Shown here piece by piece: positions 1 to 8,404 of a stretch of 64,000 bases of DNA. A program made the translations under genes and the position numbers. Numbering within the stretch: position 1 is the first letter of the stretch; every line of letters begins with the position of its first letter. The notes below the pieces were generated by a model that saw only the letters and a list, made by a program, of their open reading frames with translations, made no database searches and was not told the DNA's origin. Source of the stretch: Pseudomonas baetica (GTDB lineage Bacteria > Pseudomonadota > Gammaproteobacteria > Pseudomonadales > Pseudomonadaceae); NCBI RefSeq assembly GCF_002813455.1, contig NZ_PHHE01000001.1, positions 5,668,501-5,732,500 on the forward strand, in the 5' to 3' direction.

Positions 1-1085
1 CCGTAGCGGTGTAACCGAAGCCCGCAAGCGGCTGGGGGCCGACCCGGTTGAGTGGTTGTTTCGCAAAACGGGTACTCAATGGGGCGCGCAGCGCTATCCC
101 GATGATGCCTGGCAGGATCTGCAAGTATTTGCAGTCGATGGTGCGCTTCTGCGCACGCCGGATACGCCGGAGTTGCGAGACCATTTCGGTTCTGGAAACA
201 CCTCGACCGACCGCCAGACTCCCTTTCCCATGCTGCGCCTGGTGGCGCTGATGAATGTGCGTTCACACCTGATCCTGGATGCACAGCTTAGCCCTTACCG
301 ACGCAGCGAAATGCGTCTGGCCGATGAGTTTTTGCAGCAGATCCCCGACCACTCCGTGACGTTGTTCGATAAAGGGTTCTGGAGCGCCGATCTCATGCTC
401 AGCCTGAGCGGCGACGGCAGTCACCGTCATTGGCTGATTCCGGCAAAAAAGGGATTGGTTTGCGAGGAGGTAGCTCGTTACAACCAGCACGACCGTTTGG
501 TGCGCATGAAAGTCTCGCCGCAAGCCAGAAAGCGAAATCCGACTCTTCCTACACACTGGGAGGCGCGTGAAGTCAGTTATGAAATTCAAGGCAAAGTAAA
601 AACAGTCATGACGTCGTTGCCGGCCAAGATCTACAGCACCAAGTCTGTTGCCAAGCTTTATCAGGAGCGCTGGGAAATCGAATTGGGCTTCAGGGATATC
701 AAAAGCTCAATGCAGCAAAACGCAATGACCTTGCGCAGCAAAAAGGTCGATCTGATCTACCAGGAAGTGTGGGGGTTGTTGCTGGCTTACAACGTGATTC
801 GTCGGGAGGCAAGTCAGGCAGCAGTCGCGTTTGGTCGAGCGCCGTCGGACATCCGTTTCAAGCCGGCTTGCCAGTACATCGCCGTGCAGTTGATCGTGAT
901 GGCAGCGGCCAATCCTGTTTCAGCGACGGGTAGACGGTTGGCGGAACTTAGAAAAGGCGTTGGCGGGCTGTTTCTGGATCACCGCCCAAGGCCTTCGAGG
1001 CCAAGGACGGTGAAGATTTCAAAAACCCGGTTTCCGGTGGACCGTAAGGCTGCTCCGCTTAAGTGAACAGCATTACGCATGAATG
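1..1085 (+). mobile_element. Right part of an IS4-family insertion sequence
   Basis: Only the transposase and a short tail are in the window. The terminal inverted repeat should lie shortly after the stop at 1066, before the lipoprotein gene ending at 1119. I cannot fix its exact edge because the left end is missing, so 1085 is an estimate. Confidence 0.55.
2..1066 (+). CDS. IS4-type transposase, 5' end outside window
   Basis: DDE transposase that cuts and pastes its own element. The frame is already open at base 2 (reading RSGVTEARKRLGADP), so the start lies left of the window and the TTG at 56 is not the true start. The catalytic triad is visible: Asp in AVDG (codon 137), Asp in LFDKGFW (codon 368) and Glu in the signature YQERWEIELGFRDIK (codon 680), which matches the IS4 spacing Y-x2-R-x3-E-x6-K. 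The signature, the TLRSKK stretch and the C-terminal region closely follow E. coli IS4 as I remember it. No stop interrupts the visible part, so it may be functional if the missing N-terminus is intact. Confidence 0.9.
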   Translation, partial: RSGVTEARKRLGADPVEWLFRKTGTQWGAQRYPDDAWQDLQVFAVDGALLRTPDTPELRDHFGSGNTSTDRQTPFPMLRLVALMNVRSHLILDAQLSPYRRSEMRLADEFLQQIPDHSVTLFDKGFWSADLMLSLSGDGSHRHWLIPAKKGLVCEEVARYNQHDRLVRMKVSPQARKRNPTLPTHWEAREVSYEIQGKVKTVMTSLPAKIYSTKSVAKLYQERWEIELGFRDIKSSMQQNAMTLRSKKVDLIYQEVWGLLLAYNVIRREASQAAVAFGRAPSDIRFKPACQYIAVQLIVMAAANPVSATGRRLAELRKGVGGLFLDHRPRPSRPRTVKISKTRFPVDRKAAPLK

Positions 1086-1118
1086 CGGGCTTTCTTGTAT
1101 CGGGTATCGACCTGGAGC

Positions 1119-1340
1119 TTACAGCTCTTTAACAGTGCGAACCTGATCCTTGTTGATGCGGGTTTCTTTGCCGTCCAGCTGTTTGAACTCGTAGAAGCCC
1201 GAATCATCATCGTATTTCGGGGTGTCGACGGCCTGGATTTCGCGACCATCATTCAAGGTGATCACTGTCGGCGAGGAGCAACCGGCGAGGGTTGCCAGGC
1301 CCAGTGCGAGCATGAGAGTGGCGAGGGTCCGTTGAGTCAT
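1119..1340 (-). CDS. YgdI/YgdR-type small lipoprotein
   Basis: A 73-residue lipoprotein. It has a signal peptide with lipobox LAGC, giving a mature N-terminal Cys at about residue 21, followed by a compact beta-rich domain (VITLNDGREIQ, FYEFKQLDGKE, INKDQVRTV) typical of the YgdI/YgdR (DUF903) family, an SH3-like fold of unknown function. It lies between the IS end and mobA, on the same strand as mobA with a 78-base gap. In P. aeruginosa a similar small lipoprotein sits beside mobA. Function unknown; family assignment is confident. Confidence 0.85.
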   Translation of the reverse strand: MTQRTLATLMLALGLATLAGCSSPTVITLNDGREIQAVDTPKYDDDSGFYEFKQLDGKETRINKDQVRTVKEL

Positions 1341-1418
1341 GAGTGTGTCTCCGAATGGAATATCTTTTGGTTACTGAGCTTGAGACGTATACAAGGCGTG
1401 AGAGTTCCTTGAAGGCTG

Positions 1419-2021
1419 TCAGTCTGACACAGTGTTGTGCGAATGTAACAGGTCCGGGGTGTTGAGGTTGGCCAGTCGCGGGTCGTTGTCAGGGCACTGC
1501 AAGGCCTTGGCGCCGAGCTCGCGCATCACCCGGCCAGGGCTGCGTTCGCCAGCGTTCCAGGCGGTTTCGAATGCTGGCAGGAGGGCCACCGGAATCACGC
1601 ACAGCAAAGGTTCCCAATGCTCGTCGTGGCGCAACATTAAAGGTTTGTCAGGATGCTGATTGGCGGTTTCACGCATGGTGTGCAATAGCGCCTCATCGAC
1701 ACGCGGGACATCGCATGGCAATACCAGCAGGTGCGAATGGCGCGCGGCTTTCAGGCCAGCGCGAATCCCCGCCAACGGCCCGGGAAAGTCGCCTTCATCG
1801 TCCACCACCAACTGATCGGCGAAGGGCGCATAGCGCTCGCGATTGCGATTACACGAGATGATCAAGTCATCGGTCAATGGACGAGTCTTGCGTTGTAAAT
1901 GCGCAATCAGCGGCTCGCCCAGCCACTCCACCAGGCCTTTGTCCTGACCACCCATGCGTTGACCGCGTCCGCCTGCCAGAAGCAGGATGGAGCAGGGCGG
2001 CAGTTGCGTTATCGAGGTCAT
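1419..2021 (-). CDS. mobA: Molybdenum cofactor guanylyltransferase MobA
   Basis: Transfers GMP from GTP to molybdopterin-Mo, giving the bis-MGD cofactor of DMSO-reductase-family enzymes; cytoplasmic. The 200 residues match the family length. The N-terminal nucleotide loop [17 protein letters not shown] (about residues 14-30) is the MobA signature; a second conserved segment FPGPLAGI and the metal-binding PCDVP follow. It is divergent from moaB-moeA, with an 82-base gap that must hold both promoters. The pairing with moaB and moeA supports the assignment. Confidence 0.95.
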   Translation of the reverse strand: MTSITQLPPCSILLLAGGRGQRMGGQDKGLVEWLGEPLIAHLQRKTRPLTDDLIISCNRNRERYAPFADQLVVDDEGDFPGPLAGIRAGLKAARHSHLLVLPCDVPRVDEALLHTMRETANQHPDKPLMLRHDEHWEPLLCVIPVALLPAFETAWNAGERSPGRVMRELGAKALQCPDNDPRLANLNTPDLLHSHNTVSD

Positions 2022-2103
2022 GGCAGCTTCTCCTGAGGGGCGGCGAAATAATCAGGCGCTGTGATATAACACCCAGCTGTTTCTCCTACAACTGGACGAG
2101 CCT

Positions 2104-2643
2104 ATGAAAGCCAAGGCTGATGTACCTTTCGTGCCGCTTAATATTGCGGTACTGACTGTCAGTGATACCCGAACCTTCGAAACCGACACTTCAGGTCAGG
2201 TCTTTGTCGATCGCTTGACGGCCGCCGGCCACCGTCTGGCAGAGCGGGTGCTGCTTAAAGATGACCTTTACAAAATCCGCGCGCAAGTCGCCAACTGGAT
2301 CGCCGACGATGTCGTACAGGTCGTGCTGATCACCGGCGGTACCGGTTTCACCGGTCGCGACAGTACGCCGGAAGCTGTCGCCTGCCTGCTCGACAAACAG
2401 GTCGACGGGTTTGGTGAGTTGTTCCGTCAGATCTCGGTCGCCGATATTGGTACCTCGACCGTGCAATCGCGTGCGCTGGCCGGTCTGGCCAATGGCACGC
2501 TGGTGTGCTGCTTGCCGGGTTCGACCAATGCGGTGCGCACCGGTTGGGATGGCATTCTGGCTGAGCAACTGGATGTTCGGCACCGTCCGTGCAATTTCGT
2601 GGCTCATCTGAAACAGGCGGCGCCTTGTGAATCCCGTGGGTAA
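2104..2643 (+). CDS. moaB: Molybdopterin biosynthesis protein MoaB
   Basis: MoaB/MogA-fold protein of molybdenum cofactor synthesis, thought to adenylylate molybdopterin before metal insertion. At 179 residues it has the family length. Visible motifs are LTVSDTRTFETDTSG near residue 20, the nucleotide-binding ITGGTG near residue 78, and LPGSTNAVRTGWD near residue 140. Its 3' end overlaps the start of moeA by 17 bases, so the two are probably translationally coupled. P. aeruginosa has the same moaB2-moeA2 pairing beside mobA. Confidence 0.94.
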   Translation: MKAKADVPFVPLNIAVLTVSDTRTFETDTSGQVFVDRLTAAGHRLAERVLLKDDLYKIRAQVANWIADDVVQVVLITGGTGFTGRDSTPEAVACLLDKQVDGFGELFRQISVADIGTSTVQSRALAGLANGTLVCCLPGSTNAVRTGWDGILAEQLDVRHRPCNFVAHLKQAAPCESRG

Positions 2644-3853
2644 GCCGGGCAAGACCGGCAGCTTGATGCCTGTTGAAGCAGCATTGGCGCGGCTGATGGA
2701 AATGGCTGAGGCATCGCCGATTGTCGAGCATGAATATTTGTCGCTGGCGCAGGCGCAAGGGCGGGTGCTGGCTGATGATCTGATCTCGACCCTCGATCTG
2801 CCACCCTGGCCCAACAGCGCAATGGATGGCTATGCCTTGCATCTGGCCGACTGGACCGGTGAGCCGATGCCGGTCACTCAAAAAGTCTTCGCCGGGCAGG
2901 CTCCCGAGCCTTTGAAACCCGGTACGTGTGCGCGGATTTTCACCGGGGCCCCCGTGCCTTCCGGTGCCGACTGTGTAGAAATGCAGGAAAACGCCGAGGT
3001 CCAGGCCGATGGCCGCGTGCGCTTCATAGAGGCCATTTCAGTTGGACAGAACATCCGCGCGCAAGGCCAGGAAACCACCGTCGGCGAGTTGATTCTGCAG
3101 GCCGGGACCCGGCTTGGCCCGATTGAGTTGGGGTTGTCCGCATCGCTGGGCTGCGCCGGGCTGAATGTAGTGCGCAAGGTTCGCGTAGCGGTGATTTCCA
3201 CCGGCGATGAACTGGTCGAGCCGGGCCAGACCCTGGGGCCCGGGCAGATCTATAACAGCAATCGAGTCGTGCTGTGCAACTGGTTGCAACGGCTCGGTTG
3301 CGACGTGGTCGATGCCGGGATTCTTCCCGATGACCTGGCCATTACCCGCGAACGGCTGGGAGAGTTGCAGGATGTTGACCTGATCCTTTCCACGGGTGGC
3401 GTTTCTGTCGGCGAAGCTGACTTTCTCGGGATCGCCTTACGCGAAGAGGGTGAACTCGCACTGTGGAAGCTGGCGATCAAACCCGGGAAACCGTTGACGG
3501 TAGGTCACTTTCGCGGTGTGCCGGTGATTGGTTTGCCCGGCAATCCGGCGTCGACTCTGGTGACCTTCGCCCTGCTGGCCCGCCCCTATCTGCTGCGCCG
3601 CCAGGGCGTCACTGATCTTGAACCGTTGAAATTCCCTGTGCCTGCCGGCTTCGCGTGGCCTCAAGCCGGTAACAGACGCGAATATTTGCGCGCACGCCTG
3701 GAGCAAGGGCAGGCAATCATTTACCGCAATCAAAGTTCAGGTGTCCTGCGCAGTGCCGCCTGGGCCGACGGGCTGGTAGAGGTTCTGGAGGGGCAAACGC
3801 TTGAGGCCGGAGAGTTGGTGAACTTCATCCCGCTGAGTGATCTGCTGGGCTGA
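2627..3853 (+). CDS. moeA: Molybdopterin molybdenumtransferase MoeA
   Basis: Inserts molybdate into adenylylated molybdopterin. The 408 residues cover the usual domains: N-terminal MoeA domain with PPWPNSAMDGYA (about residue 61), a central MoCF-binding domain with STGDEL and STGGVSVGE, and the C-terminal GNPASTLVTF segment and beta domain. I used the GTG at 2627, which overlaps moaB; an in-frame ATG at 2666 (MPVEAALARL) is an alternative that would remove 13 residues. It is probably cotranscribed with moaB. Confidence 0.93.
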   Translation: MNPVGKPGKTGSLMPVEAALARLMEMAEASPIVEHEYLSLAQAQGRVLADDLISTLDLPPWPNSAMDGYALHLADWTGEPMPVTQKVFAGQAPEPLKPGTCARIFTGAPVPSGADCVEMQENAEVQADGRVRFIEAISVGQNIRAQGQETTVGELILQAGTRLGPIELGLSASLGCAGLNVVRKVRVAVISTGDELVEPGQTLGPGQIYNSNRVVLCNWLQRLGCDVVDAGILPDDLAITRERLGELQDVDLILSTGGVSVGEADFLGIALREEGELALWKLAIKPGKPLTVGHFRGVPVIGLPGNPASTLVTFALLARPYLLRRQGVTDLEPLKFPVPAGFAWPQAGNRREYLRARLEQGQAIIYRNQSSGVLRSAAWADGLVEVLEGQTLEAGELVNFIPLSDLLG

Positions 3854-3913
3854 GCAGTTTGCCTGGAGAGCGCAGGCGGCGGTTGATGACAGCCGCCCCT
3901 GCACTCAAGGCAA

Positions 3914-4222
3914 TCAATGGCCGATCAGTGTGACAAGCTGATCAAACCGGCTGTTGGCCACCCATCCCAGCAGACCCATAGCCACGGCGGCAGCTCCTGC
4001 CGAATAGGCAAGTCGGTGCTTGATCGATTTGACGTCAGTCCTGACTTCGTCCATATCCCGGCGAATGTACTTGAGGTGGGTTTCCAGCTCGGCGAAACGC
4101 GGTTCCATATCTATTTCTCCAGTGGCTTTGGCGCTGTGTCTGAAATCATTTTTCGGTGCGGCTCGACCTTCGGCGACAGGCGCTACCGGACTCACTGGTT
4201 TTCTGGCTTCAGGGCTTCGCAT
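3914..4222 (-). CDS. Small coiled-coil protein with a C-terminal membrane segment
   Basis: Unrecognised small protein. The C-terminal half reads as an amphipathic helix (FAELETHLKYIRRDMDEVR), a lysine/arginine stretch, then one hydrophobic segment (AYSAGAAAVAMGLLGWVA) and a short tail, a layout like XhlA or DUF1640-type membrane-anchored coiled coils. The start is uncertain. The ATG at 4222 gives 102 residues; the frame stays open to a GTG at 4306. The internal ATG at 4108 has the best ribosome site (GGAG, 8 bases upstream) and would give only 64 residues containing the whole helix-membrane unit. No clear operon partner. Confidence 0.6.
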   Translation of the reverse strand: MRSPEARKPVSPVAPVAEGRAAPKNDFRHSAKATGEIDMEPRFAELETHLKYIRRDMDEVRTDVKSIKHRLAYSAGAAAVAMGLLGWVANSRFDQLVTLIGH

Positions 4223-4539
4223 GAAAACATCCGCCTGCTGGTTCAATTCCACACTTGCGGCCGAAGCCCTCATTCGATCTGTCGAGCACCGTGAAGGTGT
4301 ATCCACTCATTACATTCACATCCTTGTGTGTTGTCAGATTGGCGATCAATATCGCCGGCACACGGTGAACCACTGGCATAGTCAGGTCAATTAAGCCGAT
4401 TCCTCTTGTTTTGTAAGAAAAAATACCGCCCTGTAGGACGAGCGAGCCAGCTGCTTGAATTAATTGTGATTCTTGCGGCTTTTTTCTGAGCTGTAATGGT
4501 CAAGATGTTTCATACCCATTCAATGCGAGAGTGACCGTT
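4223..4539. other. Intergenic stretch between divergent genes
   Basis: This 317-base stretch separates the small membrane protein from the yegS-like gene. Part may be coding if the upstream gene uses its GTG at 4306. I see no RNA gene, repeat or terminator here; it should contain the promoters of both neighbours. Confidence 0.4.
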
Positions 4540-5457
4540 ATGAGTGAACACAGGGCGCTGTTGATTCTGCACGGCAAGCAGGCACTCAACGAAGCGGTGC
4601 GTGCTGCCGTCGAAAGCAAGCGCGAGCAGGGCTGGGAGTTGGCGGTAAGGCTGACCTGGGAGGCGGGGGACGCCCAGCGTCTGGTGGAGGAAGCGTTGGC
4701 GCAGGGCTTCACGCGAATCATCGCCGGGGGCGGCGATGGCACCTTGCGTGACATTGCCGAAGCGCTGGCCAAGCACCCGCGTAAAGCCAGTCTGGTGCTG
4801 TTGCCGCTGGGCACGGCCAACGATTTTTCCCGCGCGGCGGGTGTTCCGCTGGAGCCCGCCGAGGCTTTGGCGTTGCTGGATACACCGCCCTCTGCCATCG
4901 ACTTGGGTGAGGTGGGCGGGCAGATCTTTCTCAATATGGCCACGGGTGGCTTTGGCAGTCAGGTCACGGCCAATACCTCGGAGGACCTGAAAAAAGTCCT
5001 CGGCGGCGCGGCTTATCTGTTTACCGGTCTATCCCGCTTCAGCGAATTGCATGCTGCCTATGGCGAGTTGCAGGGGCCGGATTTCCACTGGTGTGGGGAA
5101 CTGCTGGCGCTGGGCATCGGTAACGGTCGCCAGGCCGGGGGAGGGCATGTGTTGTGTCCGAATGCGCTGGTGGATGACGGCCTCCTGGACATCAGTATCT
5201 TGCCGGCACCGCAGGAGCTGGTAGGCACGCTGAAGAATCTGCTCAGCGACGGCTTCGGGATCGACAACATGTTTGTCCGAGCCCGGTTGCCGTGGGTCGA
5301 GATCAAGGTCGCAGAGGGCCTGTACATCAACCTTGACGGCGAGCCGCTGGAGGGCGAAAGCATGCGCTTCGAGGCGCGTTCAGCGGCGATAGAGGTGCAC
5401 CTGCCGCCGAACTCACCACTGTTGAGCGGCAGGCCATCTGTCAATCATCAAGACTGA
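4540..5457 (+). CDS. yegS: YegS-like lipid kinase
   Basis: Diacylglycerol-kinase-type enzyme that phosphorylates a lipid (phosphatidylglycerol for E. coli YegS). The ATG at 4540 follows GAGAG at a suitable distance; a GTG at 4531 would add three residues. Visible features are the nucleotide loop AGGGDGTLRD near residue 65, LPLGTANDFSRAAG near residue 90 (the conserved GTANDFA-like motif), DLGEVGG, NMATGGFGS and the C-terminal NLDGEPLEGE motif. The length of about 305 residues is normal. It is convergent with the response regulator, and the two coding ends overlap by 17 bases. Confidence 0.92.
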   Translation: MSEHRALLILHGKQALNEAVRAAVESKREQGWELAVRLTWEAGDAQRLVEEALAQGFTRIIAGGGDGTLRDIAEALAKHPRKASLVLLPLGTANDFSRAAGVPLEPAEALALLDTPPSAIDLGEVGGQIFLNMATGGFGSQVTANTSEDLKKVLGGAAYLFTGLSRFSELHAAYGELQGPDFHWCGELLALGIGNGRQAGGGHVLCPNALVDDGLLDISILPAPQELVGTLKNLLSDGFGIDNMFVRARLPWVEIKVAEGLYINLDGEPLEGESMRFEARSAAIEVHLPPNSPLLSGRPSVNHQD

Positions 5458-6100
5458 TGATCTGCTCACGTACCGCAAACAGCACCAGGCCTGCCACATC
5501 GTAGATCTGCAGACGCTTCATGATCTGCGAGCGGTGGGTCTCGACTGTTTTGATGCTCAAACCCAGACCATTGGCGATTTCCCGGGTGGATTTGCCACGC
5601 ACGATCAGGCGCAGGATTTCCAGCTGGCGCGCCGTCAGATTGTGCGAGTCGGCAACTTCGGGCTGCTGCTTCTGGTTGCGGATCAGGGCCTGGTTGATCA
5701 CCGTGTGAGCGATCGCCGGGCTCAGATAACGCTCATTGTTGCGTAAGGCTTCCAGCGCGTGCTCAAGTTCGGTGGCGGTGGTGTCCTTGAGCAGATAGCC
5801 ATGGGCACCAGACTCCAGCGCCTGCATGATCAGCGCCGGGTCTGTGTGCATCGACAGGATCAGCACCTTGCTCTGCGGACGTACCCGCTTGAGCCGTTGC
5901 AGGGCTTCCAGACCGCCGGTTTCCTTCATGGAAATATCCAGCAGCACGATATCGGGGTTCAGATGCTCGACCATTTCGAGCAACTGCGAGCCATCGCTGG
6001 CCTCGCCGATTACCGCGTAGCCGGGAATATCCAGTACCAGAGCGCGCACGCCGGCCCTGATCAGCGAGTGGTCATCCACCAGAAGTAAGTTACAAGTCAA
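5441..6100 (-). CDS. NarL/LuxR-family response regulator
   Basis: Two-component transcription regulator of 219 residues. The receiver domain (about 1-120) carries the acidic pair in LVDDHSLIRAG, the phospho-acceptor Asp in DIVLLDISMKETGG (about residue 54) and Lys in LLKDTTATE. The LuxR-type helix-turn-helix (about 150-210) reads LTARQLEILRLIVRGKSTREIA and SIKTVETHRSQIMKRL. It overlaps the downstream end of its kinase gene by 4 bases, so they form an operon and almost certainly a cognate pair. Its target genes cannot be read from the sequence. Confidence 0.93.
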   Translation of the reverse strand: MTCNLLLVDDHSLIRAGVRALVLDIPGYAVIGEASDGSQLLEMVEHLNPDIVLLDISMKETGGLEALQRLKRVRPQSKVLILSMHTDPALIMQALESGAHGYLLKDTTATELEHALEALRNNERYLSPAIAHTVINQALIRNQKQQPEVADSHNLTARQLEILRLIVRGKSTREIANGLGLSIKTVETHRSQIMKRLQIYDVAGLVLFAVREQIISLDD

Positions 6101-6990
6101 CGCATAACCTTATTCGTACTGGCCCGCTCGAGTGCACGGGGCGCCCAGGGGAAAAGTGCTTCGATTTGTGTGCCTTTGCCCGGTTCGCTGGTGACCAGCA
6201 AAGTGCCGCCCAGTTGTTCGACCCGTTCGGCCATCCCGGCCATGCCCCGTTGTCCTTCGCGTCCCGGATCGGCAGCCGGAGCGAATCCCAGCCCGTCATC
6301 GCTGATTAGCAATGTCAGGCCTTGCGGTAGACGTTGTACGCGGATCAGCAGATTACGCGCCTGTGCATGGCGCAGGATATTGGTGACCGCCTCCTGGGCG
6401 ATGCGAAAGGCGGCGACCGCCATTTCTTCTGGAATGCCATTGAGGCGCTGCTGGCAATCGAGGCTCCAGTGCACTGAAGTATTGGCCAGTGTCTTGAGCA
6501 AATGTGCACGCAGGCTGGCTTCCAGGCCAAGGCTGGTCAATTGGCGCGGGTTGAGAATGGCGGAAACGTCGCGGACCTTGTTCAAGGTTTCTTCGAGCGT
6601 TTCGCAGAGTGTGGAGCATTGCGCTTGCAAATCTTCCGGCAAACGCCTTTTCAACCATTCGCTTTGCAGTTTGGCGGCCGTCAGCAACTGGCCTATGTCA
6701 TCGTGCAGTTCACGGCTGAGTCGGTGGCGTTCGTTTTCCTGGACTTCGAGCAAGCGGTCAGCAAGTTCCTGAGGCTGGAACTTGATGGATTTGCGTGATA
6801 AGCGATATTGCACCCAGACACACCCCGTGGCAGCGATGTTGACCAGCAGCAGCCCCAGGCTAAGTGGCGCAGACAGACCATAGGTCAGCAGGCTGCCAAG
6901 TGCTGCGACGACGCACAGGATGAGTGTGAACCGGCGTGCGTTTTCCCGGGAAGGTGGCCATGTAGTGAGTGACTTGAGGCTGGCGTACAT
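6097..6990 (-). CDS. Sensor histidine kinase, HisKA_3 (NarX/DegS) type
   Basis: Membrane sensor kinase partner of the adjacent regulator. Two hydrophobic helices near the N-terminus (FTLILCVVAALGSLLTYGL and LGLLLVNIAATGCVWVQYRL) are joined by only a few residues, so there is almost no periplasmic sensing domain. The phospho-acceptor His is in ENERHRLSRELHDDIGQ, a HisKA_3 motif; the ATP-binding domain has an N box in AQEAVTNILRHA and G boxes DDGLGF and RGMAGMAERV. I chose the ATG at 6990; the frame is open to a TTG at 7068, but no ribosome site supports that. How it senses its signal is unknown. Confidence 0.9.
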   Translation of the reverse strand: MYASLKSLTTWPPSRENARRFTLILCVVAALGSLLTYGLSAPLSLGLLLVNIAATGCVWVQYRLSRKSIKFQPQELADRLLEVQENERHRLSRELHDDIGQLLTAAKLQSEWLKRRLPEDLQAQCSTLCETLEETLNKVRDVSAILNPRQLTSLGLEASLRAHLLKTLANTSVHWSLDCQQRLNGIPEEMAVAAFRIAQEAVTNILRHAQARNLLIRVQRLPQGLTLLISDDGLGFAPAADPGREGQRGMAGMAERVEQLGGTLLVTSEPGKGTQIEALFPWAPRALERASTNKVMR

Positions 6991-7479
6991 AACGGATGGA
7001 GCCAATGGATGTTCGCTGCGGGTAGACCGTCCGGAGGCTGGCAGGTCTCTGTCTGAAAATGCTGTCAATTATGTTATTGATTTCAACGCTGTGCAGTCAG
7101 CGATAGTCAATCGCCAACTTCGCTGGCGATCTGTCACTGAGATCACGGTGCCATTAATGAAGGCAACTAGCGGGCGGCATAATACCACTTAAGATACCGT
7201 TGGTCGCGCTCACTATATATATCCAGTGAGTCAGGAAATACGCCTTGCTGGACGCGGGTTCCATAAAGCAGAACAGCCGTTTTATTGTCTTTGATGAATA
7301 TCGATATTGCCTGAAGTCGGGTTGTTGCACACAGGCAAACCCTTAGGCCGGCGAGAAAAATCCGCGTGTTGTTTGTGTGAGTATTTAATTGGAATTGTCG
7401 CTTGCAGGTATGCGGCTACTCAAATGCGACATCCAGTTCCATGGTTTATGCACCCTGGCGATGCAATAAACACGTCGAT
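6991..7479. other. Intergenic region without a recognised gene
   Basis: This AT-richer stretch of about 490 bases lies upstream of the sensor kinase and downstream of the unknown gene ending at 7480. A short imperfect hairpin surrounds TCACTATATATATCCAGTGA near 7210. I found no convincing small gene, RNA or terminator. It should hold the promoter of the kinase-regulator operon. Confidence 0.4.
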
Positions 7480-7950
7480 TCAGGCCTGGCGCTCCGACCA
7501 GGATGCGATCGGCAGGGACTTGCTGGAAGCTGCGGGTTGAAACTGACGCTGACTGACTTGAAACGCGAAGGCCTCGATCAGGGCGTTCTGCTCGCTGCTA
7601 TCGAGGCTCAATTGCCCCGTGGTGTGATCAACCAGCTCAATCTGCCAAGCCATCAACGTGAAACAGTCCTGCAATGCCTCCAGCGCCTGAGCGTGCAAGT
7701 CGACGTAGTCCGGTGCGTGGTTGAGCAGGCTGTGGATGTGCAGGGAGAACTCGCAAACCGCCTCAAGTGCCAAGGCTTCGGCCCTGCTGGCGAGCTTGAG
7801 GAGGCTGGTGAGCATGCAGTCGATGGCGTCCTTGTCGTTGCTGATCAACTGCAAGTGACTGAGGCATTCTTCGGACTTGGCCAGGAGCCTTTCAGCCTCG
7901 ACAAGAAATTCGGGGAAGCGTTGTGCCCAGTCTTTACGATCGATCGGCAT
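7480..7950 (-). CDS. Unknown helical protein beside cheV
   Basis: A predicted soluble, mainly helical protein of 156 residues with no recognised catalytic motif. I chose the ATG at 7950 because it follows GGAG six bases upstream; the frame stays open to 8133, but the extension (rich in Ser, Cys and His) does not look like protein. The helices read EFLVEAERLLAKSEECLSHL, DCMLTSLLKLASRAEALALE and SLHIHSLLNHA. The His-containing helix is reminiscent of a phosphotransfer bundle, but the HPt signature HxxKG is absent. It is divergent from cheV with a 454-base gap, so a link to chemotaxis is only contextual. Confidence 0.75.
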   Translation of the reverse strand: MPIDRKDWAQRFPEFLVEAERLLAKSEECLSHLQLISNDKDAIDCMLTSLLKLASRAEALALEAVCEFSLHIHSLLNHAPDYVDLHAQALEALQDCFTLMAWQIELVDHTTGQLSLDSSEQNALIEAFAFQVSQRQFQPAASSKSLPIASWSERQA

Positions 7951-8404
7951 GCTTATCTCCACCGCGTCATGTCTGATGAGGGAATGCCGTGCGTGCCGAC
8001 GATCATGAACCGACGAGAGATCGCGCCCTGAGCTGCAAGAGCACAGGTTTTGGGTTTCAAGAGGATGTGTTTCCACTGAACTGCGATCACACACAATAGC
8101 CTGACTCCGTTCATGCAATGAGAATGGCGTCACATTAATGGCTATTGGATATTGCGAACATCAGGTTGGGCCTGATTGTGACTAGGGGAATCCCTTAGTC
8201 GCGGGAACCTGTGGCGCAAACCGAGGTCGCGCTGCAGAAAAAGGTAGCAGATGAAATCCGCAGCGCCAGTAAAGCATGATGTTAATATGACATCAATGGG
8301 TGGTTATGGCATTTTGATGGTGATTTTTACAGGGATCAAGATTCGTCATTGTCAGCCGATAAGCCCTGTTAGTGAATTCATCAGAACAAGCCCAGGAGTC
8401 ATTG
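7951..8404. other. Divergent intergenic region upstream of cheV
   Basis: These 454 bases lie between two divergent genes. The clearest element is the near-perfect 19-bp palindrome at 8181-8199, annotated separately. The remainder shows no gene or stable repeat to my eye. Confidence 0.45.
8181..8199. promoter_or_regulatory. Near-perfect 19-bp palindrome, possible operator
   Basis: The sequence ACTAGGGGAATCCCTTAGT is its own reverse complement except for one mismatched pair. It lies in the divergent space upstream of cheV, over 200 bases from either start. Such a dyad could be the site of a dimeric regulator; the protein is unknown. Confidence 0.4.

Noticed and set aside
7330..7400. Segment CACACAGGCAAACC resembling part of a c-di-GMP (GEMM) riboswitch
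   Set aside because: The following conserved GAAA and GGGACGCAAAG blocks are absent, and no gene starts downstream on that strand in a fitting position.
7307..7540. Open frame of 77 codons on the plus strand
   Set aside because: No ribosome site, it overlaps the better supported minus-strand gene, and its composition is not protein-like.
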